Source of the DNA: Ziziphus jujuba
Lineage: Eukaryota; Streptophyta; Magnoliopsida; Rosales; Rhamnaceae
Assembly (NCBI RefSeq): GCF_031755915.1
Contig: NC_083390.1
Location: 24,671,001 to 24,735,000 of the forward strand
Length of the DNA stretch: 64,000 nt
Direction of reading: 5' to 3'
The notes under the pieces were generated by a model. The model saw only the letters and a program-made list of their open reading frames with translations, was not told the origin of the DNA and ran no database searches. Every line of letters begins with the position of its first letter. Position 1 is the stretch's first letter. Positions 32,698 to 45,970 of this stretch are shown here, piece by piece. Both the position numbers and the translations under genes were made by a program.

Positions 32698-34779
32698 ATG
32701 GTCGACTTCCCCAAATCTCTCTCTGCGAAGCGACTTCTGAAGCTCCTCAAAGCCCAGAAGAATACCCACTCTGCGCTTTCTCTTTTCGACTCCGCCACTC
32801 GCCATCCGGGCTACACCCATTCTTCCGACGTGTTTCACCACATCCTCCGACGACTTGTCGTCGTCGACCCGAAGCTCCTCCCCCATGTGGGTCGGGTCGT
32901 CGAGCTCATTCGCACCCAGAAATGCAAATGCCCTGAAGATGTTGCTTTGACGGTGATCAAGGCCTATGCGAAGAACAAAATGGCTGATCAAGCTCTCGAT
33001 GTGTTTCAACGAATGGACGAGATTTTTGGTTGTAGTCCTGGTATAAGGTCGTATAATTCTTTGCTTAATGCATTTGTTGAGTCGAATCAGTGGGACAGAG
33101 CCGAGTCGTTTTTCGCGTATTTTGAAACTGTGGGTGTGTCGCCGAATTTGCAAACGTACAATGTTCTGATCAAGATTTTGTGCAAGAAAAAGCAATTTGG
33201 CAAGGCCAGGAGGTTGTTGGATTGGTTGTGGGAAAAGGGTTTAGAGCCTGACGTGTTTAGTTATGGTACTCTGATCAACGCGTTTGGTAAAAGTGGGAAC
33301 TTGGTGGATGCTTTGGTGTTGTTCGATGAAATGCCTGAAAGAGGGGTTACGCCTGATGTGATGTGTTATAATATCTTGATTCATGGGTTTTTTTTTAAAG
33401 GGGATTTTGAGAAGGCTAATGAGATTTGGGAAAGGTTGGTGGAAGATTCTTTGGCATATCCAAATGTTGTGAGTTATAATATTATGATTAATGGTTTCTG
33501 CAAATGTGGAAAGTTTAATGAAAGTTTTGAAATATGGAATAGGATGAAAAGGAATGAGAGAGATCAGGATTTATATACTTATAGTTCTTTGATTCATGGG
33601 TTGTCCAAATCGGGTAATGTTGATCGGGCTGAGAGAGTTTATAAAGAGATGATCGAGAGTGGTATAATACCTGATGTTGTTACATATAACGCGATGCTTG
33701 GTGGATACTGTCTAGCAGGAAAGGTAAGGGAGGCTTTGGAGTTGTGGGAGGTGATGGGAAAGGCTGATCGTCGAAATCTTGTAAGTTATAACATATTATT
33801 CAACGGGTTGTTTCAATGTGGAAAGGTGGATGAAGCTAATTCTATCTGGGAACACTTGTTTGAGAAGGGATTTTCTGCCGATTCCACAACTTATGGAGTA
33901 CTAATTCATGGACTTTGCAATAATGGGTACCTGAATAAGGCTATATGCATATTAAAAGAGGCAGAACATAAAGGAGCTGATCTGGATATCTATGCATATT
34001 CTTCAATGATCAATGGTTTATGCCAAGAAGGGAGATTGGATGAAGCATCTGGTGTAGTTCATCAAATGGAAAATCATGGGCATGCACTGAATTCTCATAT
34101 TTGCAATTCACTGATTGATGGGTTTATCCACGCTTCCAAACTTGAAGATGCAATCCGCTTTTTTAAGGAAATGAGCACCAAGGGTTGCTCTCCTTCAGTT
34201 GCTTCCTACAATATTCTCATAAATGGTTTATGCAAAGTGGAAAGATACAGTGATGCATATGATTTTGTGAGAGAAATGCTGGAGAAGGGGTGGAAGCCAG
34301 ATATGATCACCTATAGCTTACTGATAGATGGCCTTTGTCAGAGCAAAAAAATCGACATGGCCCTCAACTTGTGGCAGCAAGTACTTGACAAGGGTTTTAC
34401 TCCTGATGTGACCATGCACAACATTTTAATGCATGGGCTTTGCTCTGAAGGCAAAGTGGAAGATGCTTTGCAGCTCTGTTTTCAGATGAGGGAATTTAAT
34501 TGTGTTCCAAATCTTGTGTCTTATAACACCCTGATGGAGGGCTTTTTCAAGGTCAGAGATTATGATATGGCATCGGGGATATGGGCCCTCATTTTAAAAA
34601 ATGGGCTACAGCCAGACATCATTTCATATAATATTACTCTCAAGGGGCTTTGCTCCTGCAGTAGAATGTTAGATGCCATTGAATTTTTGAATGACGCTTT
34701 GGATCAGGGAATTATTCCTACTGCAATAACTTGGAATATACTTGTTAGAGCGGTACTTAGTAATGATGCAATGACGTAA
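32698..34779 (+). CDS. P-class pentatricopeptide repeat protein, At3g09060-like
   Basis: A single intronless frame of 693 codons begins MVDFPKSLSAKRLLKLLK. The open frame extends a little upstream but without ATG, and this Met matches the start I recall for Arabidopsis At3g09060. From about residue 80 it is made of 35-residue P-type PPR motifs (about 16), with repeated signatures such as PDVFSYGTLINAF, PDVVTYNAMLGGYC, PSVASYNILINGLCK and PDIISYNITLKGLC. There are no E or DYW extensions, so a role in RNA stability or translation rather than C-to-U editing is more likely. PPR proteins bind organellar RNA; no obvious targeting peptide is visible in the first 40 residues, so location is inferred. 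Lack of introns is typical of the family. Confidence 0.95.
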   Translation: MVDFPKSLSAKRLLKLLKAQKNTHSALSLFDSATRHPGYTHSSDVFHHILRRLVVVDPKLLPHVGRVVELIRTQKCKCPEDVALTVIKAYAKNKMADQALDVFQRMDEIFGCSPGIRSYNSLLNAFVESNQWDRAESFFAYFETVGVSPNLQTYNVLIKILCKKKQFGKARRLLDWLWEKGLEPDVFSYGTLINAFGKSGNLVDALVLFDEMPERGVTPDVMCYNILIHGFFFKGDFEKANEIWERLVEDSLAYPNVVSYNIMINGFCKCGKFNESFEIWNRMKRNERDQDLYTYSSLIHGLSKSGNVDRAERVYKEMIESGIIPDVVTYNAMLGGYCLAGKVREALELWEVMGKADRRNLVSYNILFNGLFQCGKVDEANSIWEHLFEKGFSADSTTYGVLIHGLCNNGYLNKAICILKEAEHKGADLDIYAYSSMINGLCQEGRLDEASGVVHQMENHGHALNSHICNSLIDGFIHASKLEDAIRFFKEMSTKGCSPSVASYNILINGLCKVERYSDAYDFVREMLEKGWKPDMITYSLLIDGLCQSKKIDMALNLWQQVLDKGFTPDVTMHNILMHGLCSEGKVEDALQLCFQMREFNCVPNLVSYNTLMEGFFKVRDYDMASGIWALILKNGLQPDIISYNITLKGLCSCSRMLDAIEFLNDALDQGIIPTAITWNILVRAVLSNDAMT

Positions 34780-37350
34780 TTCTTTTTGGCTTATTATAGG
34801 TTGTAAGTATGCATGTCAATTTTTTGCTATCAAGCTATAACGATCTGAGAAGCTTTTTTCCATTTCTTTTGTATTAATACGGTATTAATGACAAAGAAAT
34901 GTTCATAAAGCAGCACTGCAACAGTATGGTAACAGAGTTAGACTTTTTTGGAGACTGAAGTAAATATCGCCAAAACTAACAGATGTTGATGCAAGAGCTA
35001 AACGCTTGATGTATCAAGCCCAAGTCATTAGATTTTGCTTGGGACTATTGTATCATACTCCGTTCCTCCAGGTTAAGGCTAAGTACTTTACACAATAGTT
35101 CGCTTTAGTGGAAAGTACAGAGGTCGGGTATTTTTTTCCCCCTCTGTCCTTCTGTTTTTTGTTTCTTGTGTCTCTGATAAAATCGTCTGCTCAAGTATGT
35201 ACTGAGAAATCGAAACCACTAAATTGCCCCAGTAACTGGGGCATTTCACAAATCAGGTGGAGGAGAGAATGAAAGAATTTAACAAGAATTAAACAATTCC
35301 AATGATTAGCAGGGCAATTTAAAGCAAGGTAATTTTTCTTTTTCTTTTTCTTTTTTTTTTTTTTTCTGGTTTTTGATCTTGCATTTTGTTTTGTTACATC
35401 TTTTATCCTTGCCATATGGTTCTTGGCATTGCTTTTTTCTTTCGGTTCCTTAACTTCAGGTTCTTATACAACAACTCTTCATTTTGATCTTTTTGCAATC
35501 TGATCTTTAAAATCTTCTAACTTGTTTTCATTGTAATGAATAAAAGCATCTTATCATGGGTATCCTCTCCAATCTTGTCGAACTCAGCGTTGGAATCTTC
35601 TCCATAGTGGGTGAGCTATGCAGAAGAAATAACCAGGTCGGCTTTTTGAGCTTGGAGCTGCATTATGCTGTAAGCAGCTCTTGCGTGTGAGTATCATCTC
35701 CTGGGGAGGGTAACTCTGAGTCAAATCATAAGACTTGCAGAGGCACAGGTCGAAAATGCTTTGTGTTGGACTATGTTGCTGTACAGAAAGAGGTATGAAA
35801 GAGCTTTGAGTGGCCTTATGCACAATCACCTCTTTCTTCCTTGTCTTGTGGAATGAGTAACAGGGGAAGAGGTAGAGAGAAAAAGTAGTATATATTTTGA
35901 CAGTGTATCGTACAAGTTCTTTTTGAGGGTCTCATTTGGTCGAATAAAACTAGTTTTTTATTGTTTTGTAACTTAAAATGATAGAGCTGGTTGACTAAGC
36001 TTCTTTATTTGAGAAATGTAGTAAATTTCAGTTTGATGCAAGATTTGGGTCTGAATTTGTTTGATAAAGCCTCTACTAGAGTAGTTCGTTTTTAAATCGA
36101 GGGAAAAATAAATAAATAAAATAAAATTTGAGGATTGTTTCCTCTTTTGTATGTTTTGGTAGGAGAAAATAGACTGGAAGACTATTATTAATTGGATTGG
36201 GACTATTCAATCTAAATTAAGTGTGGATCATCATCACCTACGTTCTATGTATGGTTGCCATTGTAATTTGTTGTGGAGACTAGTATTAATTTGCTCTGCG
36301 ACCCGCTATGATTTCCTTTTGTTGTATTTTGTAAGTGTGTGTTTCCCACTATTTTATTATCGAGATATAAGGAGCAGGCCCAAATTCGTCCAACTAGCAG
36401 CCGAAGAAAAGGGACTATGTATACAAACCCTGCCTAAATTTTTTAGGCCCAATAATATGTATCTTACAAAGTTATTTCACCATATTTAAACTACTAATTG
36501 GATTTTAAATTCTAAAATTTAATATGGTCTAAAAATTAATAAAAAAGATATGATGTTGAAACTATGAGATCGCTTTAATATGATTCTTGTCTAGTTTTTA
36601 ATTGGATCAATCTGTACAAAATTTGAAATTTAAGAATTCAAATAGCATAATTTTAAAATGTTAGATTTAAATTACACAATCTTAAAAATTCAGGATAGTA
36701 AAGTAAAATTAACCCAAATATATATATATTTTTTTGGTTAAACTCAAAGTTTGATTTTACACAACTTTAATGTAACAATATGACCATATATCTATGATAT
36801 AGATAAATTATTTATATCAAAATAAATCAATTAAGTAGTCCGATCAGTTATTATTATTATTAGTTGATTTTTGAGTCCGGTTGATAAAAAAACCATAGAG
36901 AATACACTTTGATAAAATTTCCCTTCTTTTTGGTTTAAAAATTAAAATATAGTGCAATCTCTCTCCAAAAAGAAAGGGGAAAAAAAATTAAAAAAAATCA
37001 ACTGTTAAGCCTTAGGCTTTCATTTAACATCTCATTGTTTTCGAGAGAAGGTAACAAATGTGCTGCTGAACAATTCTTAAACTGCGTGTACCATTGCACT
37101 CTTTGCTATACCAAGTACAGAACCACCTCAAATATTGTTGAATTAGTTACAAATCTAGTTTCTTATACGCTTTGTTTATTTTATCTGTTTCTTTACATAC
37201 AAAAATATACGTCAAAGATGTGCATAATTTGGTTAACACGGTAACTCTTTAAAGTGGAAACTATTGCAATTAATGTGGACAAGTTAAAAATGGTGTAAAC
37301 ATGAATATATGATTAAAAACTAAAAATCTAAATAAAGAACTGAGAATGGT

Positions 37351-37388
<38 letters not shown>

Positions 37389-38670
37389 CCCTTTCACTTA
37401 TACAATTCTTGTAACCAATGATCACTTTCATTGTGACAGAATGGAATAAAGTTAATGATTATGTAGAAACTTGGTATGAAGGTTGCAAGAAGGATTACTA
37501 ATTATAGTCTTGCTTTTGTTACGCAATTTTAAGACGGAATCTGGAAAGGAGTGAAGATGATGGGAAAAGATTAATAGAGCTATGGTCATTATTACTCTAT
37601 AGTTATTTTTTGTGCTTGTTCACTTTTTTTCTTTTTTTTTCCTTTTTTTTTTTTTTTTTTTTGGGGGGGGGGCAATATTTGTCAAACCAAGCTTATATGA
37701 CAATATCAAATGGGAGGATTTTGATTTATTTTATGTTTTAGTACTAAAAATTTAATATGAAAAAGTAAATTTTTTAATGACAGCAATAGCGTGTAAGTTC
37801 CACTAATATTTGATTATTAGTTATAACAAATAATTTTTTTTTTTTTTTTTTGGACTCTTTAGCATTTTTCTTTATGGATGGACTCATTAATTTGTTGTGT
37901 CATCAAGTTCTCGAACTTGATTTCATTGGCTGGTATTTATATCTTAGTTAAGACAAGAGCTTTTTAATACATTTTTAAAGTTGTATCAATAAAAGTATTA
38001 AGGTTATCTGGTATCACCGTAATAATCTATGATGAAATGAAATTAATTAACTGAGTTTGATTAAATTATTTTTTTAACTCTTAAAACTAACCATGATAAT
38101 CTATAAAATTGAAATGTCAGCACATAGGACGACTAGTAATGGAGAAAAAGGAGCAAAGGCACCGAAAATTAAGTATGTGATAATTCCACAGATTAAAAAC
38201 CTTCATCCTCTAATTGGTCTGCTCTGTCTTGGTGGCGTTATTGACTCAGGGATGTTTTTTTAATTAGCTCTTCCACGGTATATTTCTTTTATTTTTCCCA
38301 TTTATATAAATATAATTGCCTTAACCCATTTATCAAATTTGTACATAAACAAGGCATTCCCTATTTAATTAATTTTGCGTGCTTATATTATAATTTACTG
38401 CTATTCACACATCAGTTGGAAAATTTAGTTTACATGTCCTAGAAAAATATTGTATGGCAAAAAATTATTAACATAAGATAGATTTTTATTCATAAAAATG
38501 CAAAATAATCAACATCAAAATGTGCATACAGGAACTCATGAGTAACAAACATTCAACAAAAGATACAAATTATCTCCAAAAACCCAGTTTTAGTTTCAAA
38601 CAACTAGACTAATTTTATTTCACATTTATATTTATTATCTTCTTCCTTTAGACGACAAAGGTTCATGAAA
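34780..38670. other. Long intergenic stretch, no confident gene
   Basis: 34780-35100 is the PPR 3' region. A 44-codon frame starts at 35556 (MGILSNLVELSVGIF..) but I recognise no family. The rest is AT-rich with T-runs (37638-37662, 37837-37853), a G-run (37663-37671) and (TA)n at 37352-37385. Longer frames at 36223-36489 and 37035-37244 lack any recognisable domain. Confidence 0.45.
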
Positions 38671-39027
38671 TTAACAAGGTTTAGTGCAGAAGCACCTCCG
38701 GCGGAAGCCCCGGCAATGGCCTCCGTGGAAGCCCTCTGTTTTGCAGATGCCTGCACAGTTGCTTTTGCTCACGCATACTCCTTTGAACTTGTGGCTTTGA
38801 CTCTCACATGTCCTCCCTTCTGCAACCCTTGGCCCCATTTCTACATGCCCAAATCAAAAAAATCATATAATAAGCACATAATATCAATTAATTAATCCAT
38901 CACATCTTAGAATAACACTAATTTTCTTTTATATCAAATTTCTAACTTTCCTAAATTATAATTAACTGAGGGCATATTTGCTTGTACAACAGAGTGCAAA
39001 TTTAATTATATACATAAGTATGTATAC

Positions 39028-39066
<39 letters not shown>

Positions 39067-39184
39067 CTACTAATATATATAAGAAAAACAGAAATTTAAG
39101 AAATATATATATATATATACCGATAGCTACAAGCAGCAGGACGAGGAAAACAGTCGAAAACAAACGCAACGTGGAGCGGCCCAT
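38671..39184 (-). CDS. Plant defensin (gamma-thionin), two exons
   Basis: Exon 1 is 39184-39121 and exon 2 is 38840-38671, with a GT..AG intron in phase 1 after the first base of the codon following the signal segment, the classic defensin gene structure. The product is 77 residues: a hydrophobic signal peptide ([20 protein letters not shown]), a short EMGPRVAEG linker and a 47-residue mature peptide [19 protein letters not shown] with all eight cysteines. The gamma-core [16 protein letters not shown] is strongly basic, as in antifungal membrane-active defensins. It is secreted. The start at MGRS is preferred over an in-frame upstream Met (MHELLHC) because it begins a standard signal peptide. 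It is too short and split to be noticed from long frames alone. Confidence 0.92.
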
Positions 39185-39255
39185 CTTACGATTTACTGAG
39201 GAAATTAAAAGAGAGAGAAAGCTGAAGATGCAATGAAGGAGCTCATGCAAGGTCC

Positions 39256-39264
39256 ATATATATA
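39256..39264 (-). promoter_or_regulatory. Putative TATA box of the defensin gene
   Basis: CTATATATA on the minus strand lies about 72-80 bases upstream of the defensin ATG (39184). Confidence 0.45.
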
Positions 39265-39269
39265 GAGGT

Positions 39270-41335
39270 TTATTTAATTTAATTTAATTTAATTTTGTTT
39301 TATTTATTATATGTGGCGAGTTAAAGTGCATATATACTATGCGTTGTAATCAACTTATTAATTAGAAAGATCCAGAAAAAAGTTGAAGAAAATTGAAGAT
39401 TTGGATATCAAATTAATTAGACACGTCACCAATCAAGGTGCTCTATTTAAAGCTGCTTTAACTCATTGCACTATATACTTAAGAAAATAGAAAGTAAAAT
39501 AGTGAGTTTTGATTTGGATTTGCCTGGAAAGTTAGCTTTAGTGCTTTTTCTCACCTGTTATAGACAAATTTCATGGCCACAAGAAGCTTCAAAACCTTTT
39601 CTTTTTGGTCACTGCCTAAATATGATCTCCGATGCTTGCCTTCACGTTTGGAATATGTCTTTCAATATTTCGTATAATTCCAGACCAGATTATTTCCTTT
39701 CCTTATATTGCATTCAATGAGAATTATTGTTATTATTATTATTATTATTATTGAAAAGAAAAAAAATGGGCTCATGCAATTCTTTATTGATAAGAATTCA
39801 TAAGTGACAATCCAACATTAAATCTAGCTTTTAAAAAAGAAAGATATCTTTAGCCATAAGGTTTAACATTAGCAACTGATCAAAATAAATTAATTAATCC
39901 ATAAGGAATTTTTTTTTTTTTAATTTTTTCTTTTGCGACTTGTGAGATCAGAAATGCGAGCTTTTGAAAATGAGATTGAAAAGGACATCTTTGCTATCTA
40001 TTTAAAATATGTGTGAAAGCAACTATATGGTTCAAAAGATATTTGGCATTTTCCATTTCAGATTTGACAAATGTTAATCTTACAAGATTTTATCTTACTT
40101 TTTTCTTTCAACTTTCGATTAGTGCACGCTCATACAGATCTTTTTGATTTATTAATTCTATGTTTCCTAATAGTTAGAATTCTAAACAAAGGTGCAATGG
40201 TTGTTACTCTTTAATTGGTCTGATATATATCTTTAATAAAATAAAAAAAATTATGTCGGTAAGTCCATCAAGTCCATCATTTATTATGAGAAATTGAAAA
40301 AAATAAAAGTTATAATAATGCTTAACATATTAAGATTTCCCAATGGGTTTTAAAAAAATAAAAATAAAAATAAAAATTAAATCTCATAATTTTTTTTTTT
40401 AATCACATTAGTATGTACCCATAAACAATCTAAGCTTCAAATCCGTACGAATATGTTCAGGTTGAACACACTCCAGGTTAGGCATTGATTTAATTTGGGT
40501 GTATATAGTTTTTTCTGGGTGTATTCAGATCCATCCCACTTGTTATCCTAGGGGGCCCGACTAAAAAGCCAAGCCTCTCCCAATAGAAACTATATGTAAG
40601 GCCTATGTCAGTCTAGCCCGAAACTACACAAAATTTTTTTGTTTTTTTTTTTTTTTAATATGTATCTTTTAATTTATTGAATCATTAGAATGATCTTCTT
40701 CGCATTGCATAACATGATAACAGAATTAATATGGCCCAAAAGGCTCTTGAAAGGAAATAATTAAGGTTTAATTGAAATAAAATTGTACGTGGAAGTTTAT
40801 ATTATATAAATTCTAGCATTAATTCCAAACAATAAACAGAAACTTTTGCTCTTATAGCAAAAAACCGAAATTGAAAAACTTTCCCATAACCCAAAAAAAG
40901 GTTCCTCTTCCCCGACACTTCGTCCAACACTTTTTGCCATTACAAAGTAAGCAAAATTTTTTGCTTAAACACAATTTAGGCTTCTATATTTTAATTCAGT
41001 TTAATTTATTTATGCAGCATTGGATCTGTATGTATGTATATCCATACATATATATTTATATATATAAACATATGACGTGTTGATAAAGAACATGTATTTC
41101 TAGGTAGCTAGAGAATTATTGTAGTACTTATAAGTAAATTGGATATGAATATTATCATGTCTCTTTTTGAACAATATTGAAAATATTTCAATTAATAACT
41201 TGGATTTTTATTAGTTATTAATTAATGCGTATTTGGAATTATTCTATCAACGTCGACTTGCTGGAATTCATTAACTATGAAACTTTGGTTTTGCTTTCAT
41301 GGCTTTAACTAGTTTCTAAGTATACTGATCCTCTT

Positions 41336-41387
<52 letters not shown>

Positions 41388-43150
41388 AAAAGGTGTTTTG
41401 AGTAAATATAATAACGATGAATGAGGTTTGACCATTGGTGTGCCCCTGAACTCATTCCTTTTTTAAATTTATAATATTATTTTTTAAAACTCTTACTATC
41501 ATGAATAATACAAAGTAAAATAAAATAACTCTCACTAAGATAAATAATAATAATAATAATAATAATAATAGATCTGAATTAATTTGTCCAGTTAAGTATC
41601 CTATTTTGATCTAATTATCATACATTTTGTGGAAAAAAATCAGAGTTTCTCAGGGTTAAAAAGGGTGTACAATGTCTGAAAAGTTGCAAATAAAAATTAT
41701 AATTATCATGATTAGATATTGTCCCAACATAGTAGGATTAAGAATACTAATATAAGACATGTAGAGGGGGATAAAGCTATTATTAGCAAAACAAAGAGGG
41801 AACAAAATTAAGACAAAAAATTGGATCAATCAAAGTATTTTATAGATTCATCATTCATGTATGTTAGCCAATGACAAAAAGAAATGCATCCGTACCTTTT
41901 ACATCCAATTTTGCCTGTGGACTGTGGTTTCAAAAAGAAGCTCTAAAAAATGTTAGCTAAATATTCATTGCATTAGAAAAGCCAAATCTTTGCCTAGAAT
42001 TGACCTTAATAAATTAGTCCCATCAACAATAATTTTAATAATTTGTCATATTTAATTACGTGATTTTTCCTTTCCCTGCATGGGCAGAGTCAATGACAAT
42101 GATAGTTATTTTGCAGCCATTGCCTAAAAGATAAAGAACACCAATGTTTCTTTCATTTTCCTGAGTGTTATGGAGCTCCATAGTTCAACTAAAATCCTTG
42201 TCATTTGGATTTCCATCAATAGTAACATCCTAAAATCCTTAAATTTCCTAATTTGTTGATTTTCTAAAAGTTGCAAACTTTTATGATTTTTTGTTTTATT
42301 TTTTTATACGTTGTATTAAAATTATTATTATAAATTATTTGGGGAGTATTATTATTAAATTACTGAATGCTTTATTATTATTTTTCCTTTAATTGTCAGT
42401 AACTTTATCAAATCATTTAGCACTGCATTCACTCTACAGCCAAGGTCCCCATCAACCTGTGCTTTACTTTCCCATATTGCTTCATTAACCTTTTGTTCTC
42501 CTTCTTATCCTATTTTATTTACCGTCGGAATGAAAATTAATTTAGCAAAAAGATAAGAAAATAAATATCAATATAATCTGGTAATAATAAATTATTAGGA
42601 TAAAAAAACAAAGTAGCTGCCCAAAAAAAGAAAATAAATGAATAAATAAAAAGATAACGGAAAACCGTTTCAAGATTACTGAAATACTAACGCACTTTTA
42701 AAAACTTATTAAAAAAAAAAAAGTAATTACATCACCAATCAAATAGACCCACGTCATTTTTTGACCGTTAGAGGAAAGCTGGGTCCCATAAGACAACTGT
42801 CGAGTTGTCAGAATTTGAGTGGGTGTGGTTGTGGATATCATTTGGTGAAACGCACGAGTACACCTACTCCACCTCCAATGCCACTCCAATTTTTGGGCTT
42901 GCCGGGGTTGGGTATATACCAACTAACACCAAGGAGAATATTATAATAACAATAATAATAATAAAATCAATAAATATTTATTAAAAATCTGGTTTTCTGG
43001 CTCAGGTTTACTCATCATGGTCCACCGGCTTACGTTAGCATTTCTTTCTCTCTTTCTCGCTTCTCGGTCAGAATTATAAGTATTGAGGCCTTCAACGCCC
43101 AGATTTCTACACGTGTCTAAATAATCTAGCTTCGTACATCTATCCGTTAA
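39270..43150. other. Intergenic, no gene seen
   Basis: AT-rich DNA with (TTA)n near 39727-39752, (TA)n at 41340-41383 and (AAT)n near 41546-41571. Small reading frames (39466-39720, 40871-41083) have no recognisable content. 43140-43220 becomes CT-rich ahead of the OTU gene. Confidence 0.5.
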
Positions 43151-43156
43151 CCCTAT

Positions 43157-43220
43157 ACTCTTTTTCTCTCTCTTGCTTTCTCTCTCTCTTCTCTCTCTTT
43201 CCCGCTCTCTCTCTCTTCTG
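43157..43220 (+). promoter_or_regulatory. CT-rich leader/core promoter of the OTU gene
   Basis: A dense CTCTCT/TTTCTC tract lies 120-180 bases upstream of the OTU ATG. Pyrimidine patches of this kind are common around plant transcription starts without a strong TATA box. It is followed by a T-run at 43275-43302. Confidence 0.4.
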
Positions 43221-43271
43221 CAACTTCCATTGAAGGAAGAAGAGGGAAACAGAAAAAAGAAAAAAGAAAAA

Positions 43272-43302
<31 letters not shown>

Positions 43303-43337
43303 GGTTTTTGGGTGGAAAAAAAGAGATAAGTGGGAAA

Positions 43338-45970
43338 ATGGGTAAATTACTATGTGATTCTCCGGTGGCGGAGAAATTTCAAACCCAATCGTCACCGTCG
43401 GTTTCTTGGATAGATCCACCGCCGGCGGCAGTCGACGCCATTGAGGCCGTAGATCTGGTCGACCATAATGAGCTAGTAGCTACGACGATGACATGGGATA
43501 CCGTTCTCGGTCTCGAAGACCAGCAGAGACGAAACCTCCAGAGGCTCCATGCCAAGGGTGTCCTATGGACGCGCCCTGAGGATGACGACTCATCCTCCCA
43601 GCAGAGATCGGTGGTGTTCAAGCTCTCCCACGGAGGCGAGGTCTCGGCCGACGGCAACTGCCTCTTCACGGCGTCGCAGAAAGCAATGATGGGTACGTCG
43701 GCGCGTGAGATCGACGCGCGGGATCTGAGGAGGAGGACGGTGGCGAGGTTCTTGCAGGACTTCGGATCCGCGAAAATGGAGGAGAAGGAAGCAATAAACA
43801 GAGCGATCGGGAACATGTACGCTCCTGATCTGAGGAACGGCTGGGGGGTCCACGTGGTTCAGGAGGTGAAGTTGTTGGCGAGGAAAGAGGACCGAGCTTC
43901 TCTCGATTCGGCCATCGACGAGCTCGTTCACCTTGGGATGCAAAGGTAAAAAAAATGTAATATACATTTTCATTTTCAATCTGGATCCTTTCTTTTTTCT
44001 GTTTGGTTCTCAAGAAAGTAAGAAAGAGAAAAAAAAAAAAAGATGGAATCTTTTTGGAATCTTTTTGTTTATATTCTTTTATTTATTTATTATTATTATT
44101 ATTTTTAATTAACTTTTTTGGGTTTTATCCAAAGGGAGCTGGCGGCGGAGTCGATTTACAAAGAGAGGTGTATAACGGTGGAGGACGGTCCGAGTTGGGC
44201 AAAGTACATGTCAATCTCTGGTTCGCCTGAAGATGAATACGACATCGTGACGCTGCAATATACGGAGGAAGGATTACTTTCTATTGACGAGAATAGATAT
44301 GGACATGCAGCTGCCTTTGGCGATGACATTGCAATTGAGTGTCTTGCTACGGAATTCAAACGAGAGATATATGTGGTAAGAAGCAGTTTTGATGCCTCCA
44401 TTAATTTTTTTTTTCTCTCCTTATTTACAATCTGATTGGAATTTAAGCTTTGGGTATTATTGGGTTTTAGCTGGTTTTTTAGATATATTTTTGTGGTTAT
44501 AATTTGTCGTAATTACACATATAGAGGAATAGATTTTAGAATAATCTAATGTTTGTATTATTGAAATTGCTCTTGTGATGATCTGTGGTGGGATATGCTA
44601 AATGTTTTTTCTTTTATTTTTATTCTTTTTTTTTTCCCCCCCCCTGCAATCTGAGTTGGATTTATCTTTGTGGGTATTGCGTTTTAGCTGGTTATGCATA
44701 TATTTTTGTGAACGTGATAAATATTAAGGAATTGTTGCTGTGATAATTTGTGGTGGGAATGGATATGCTTGTTTCTGGTTGTTTTGGATCTCATAACGTG
44801 TGTAATTGTACTGAATGTGTGGCTTGCTAGAAGATTTGCCTGTACAAAGTAGGGGGTTATTTTGAATTGGCAATAAATAAAAGTTTATTACAGTACATAA
44901 ATATTTTTCATATTTTATTAGGATGATGAACAGTAGAACCAAGAAACTAAGGGAGATTTGAATACCCATAAGAACTTTACCTGTTATTCCCCCCCTTAAA
45001 ATTGTGTGGTCCTTCTTTGGTGAATTGGGTTTTGTGGATTGTGAGAAAAAGTGCTCTTAGTTCAGGATAGAAAAGGTTGTTAATGTTATATGTTCCTTTT
45101 TGTAAGACTCCATGACTTTAAGACCATCGTTTTGTTTCCTTTTATATTATTAAGAGTTATTTTCAAAGACTCTGTATCATTGGTTTTGGTATTGCTTCAT
45201 TTTTCTGGTTCTGCTGGTTCTGATATACTTCAAGCATCTTTTAAACCTAATTTGACATACTATTAAAGTCTACTTGGCATTTCTTTGTTTTGTTAGTAAA
45301 ATTTGGAGAGAGAAAGCCCTGTACCTGAAATTTAGTGCTAGTACTGCGTTATTGCTTCTATTCCTCTGCTTTGAGCTTTTTCTAAGTTCGTCTTTTTGCT
45401 GCAGTAGGGTTTTAATAGAGTTTGTATTTTTATCTTCCTTTTACCAAAATTTATTGTTAACATTATTTGAAAAATATTGGAGGACTTCTTGTATGATTGA
45501 TAATCTGATTATGAACTGGGATAGTCATTGTATGACTAAATCTCCTAGTCTCTGGTTATTGATCTCAGGTTCAGGCACATGGATCAGATGCAATGGTTGA
45601 TGAAGATAATTGTGTATTCTTTCTGCCTCATCGCCCAAGGTGTCAAATTTGCGAACCTCCTTTCTTCCTTTTCATGAAAGGAACAGGTAAACGAGCTCAT
45701 TAGTTATGGAATATTACTGCTAGAGCTTGTATAATTTCTTTAACGTGTAAACTAGTTCCTTTTCTTGCTGATTTCTCTGTTTTTGAATGACTATTTATTG
45801 GTCGTCCAGGTTACATAGTGGCCATCACTTAATTTCTTTACTAATCTTCAACTGACATTTTAAACCATTCTCTTTCAGGTTGGTGCGGTGCTGGAGCTGA
45901 TCATTATGAACCGCTTATTGCACATCCTTCTTCATTTGTTTCCTCGGAGAAGGTTGCCATGGTTCTCTGA
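43338..45970 (+). CDS. OTU-domain cysteine protease (deubiquitinase type), four exons
   Basis: Exons 43338-43945, 44135-44375, 45569-45686 and 45879-45970 splice with GT..AG ends and keep phase, giving 352 residues. The start MGKLLCDSP is followed by a variable acidic region and WDTVLGLEDQQRRNLQRLHAKGVLW. The OTU catalytic box SADGNCLF supplies Asp105 and Cys108; the catalytic His is His331 in GWCGAGADHYEPL, encoded by the short last exon. OTU enzymes remove ubiquitin from proteins; linkage preference cannot be inferred. There are no membrane segments or signal peptide. Exon 3 contains a cysteine pair in RPRCQICEPPFFL. The last exon and 3' region have been copied repeatedly downstream. I did not assign a gene symbol because I cannot separate the Arabidopsis OTU members from memory. 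Confidence 0.93.

Noticed and set aside
32482..33195. 237-codon minus-strand frame
   Set aside because: It is antisense to the PPR gene and shares no recognisable protein; the plus-strand frame has clear PPR repeats.
35556..35690. 44-codon frame MGILSNLVELSVGIF..
   Set aside because: Good start context but no recognisable family, too short, and no supporting exon or transcript evidence.
36223..37244. Frames of 69-88 codons
   Set aside because: Low-complexity hydrophobic translations of AT-rich DNA without domains.
38665..38895. 76-codon plus-strand frame
   Set aside because: It is the antisense of defensin exon 2, whose splice structure and cysteine pattern are convincing.
43379..44013. 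Minus-strand frames over OTU exon 1
   Set aside because: Shadows of the GC-rich coding exon; no family features.
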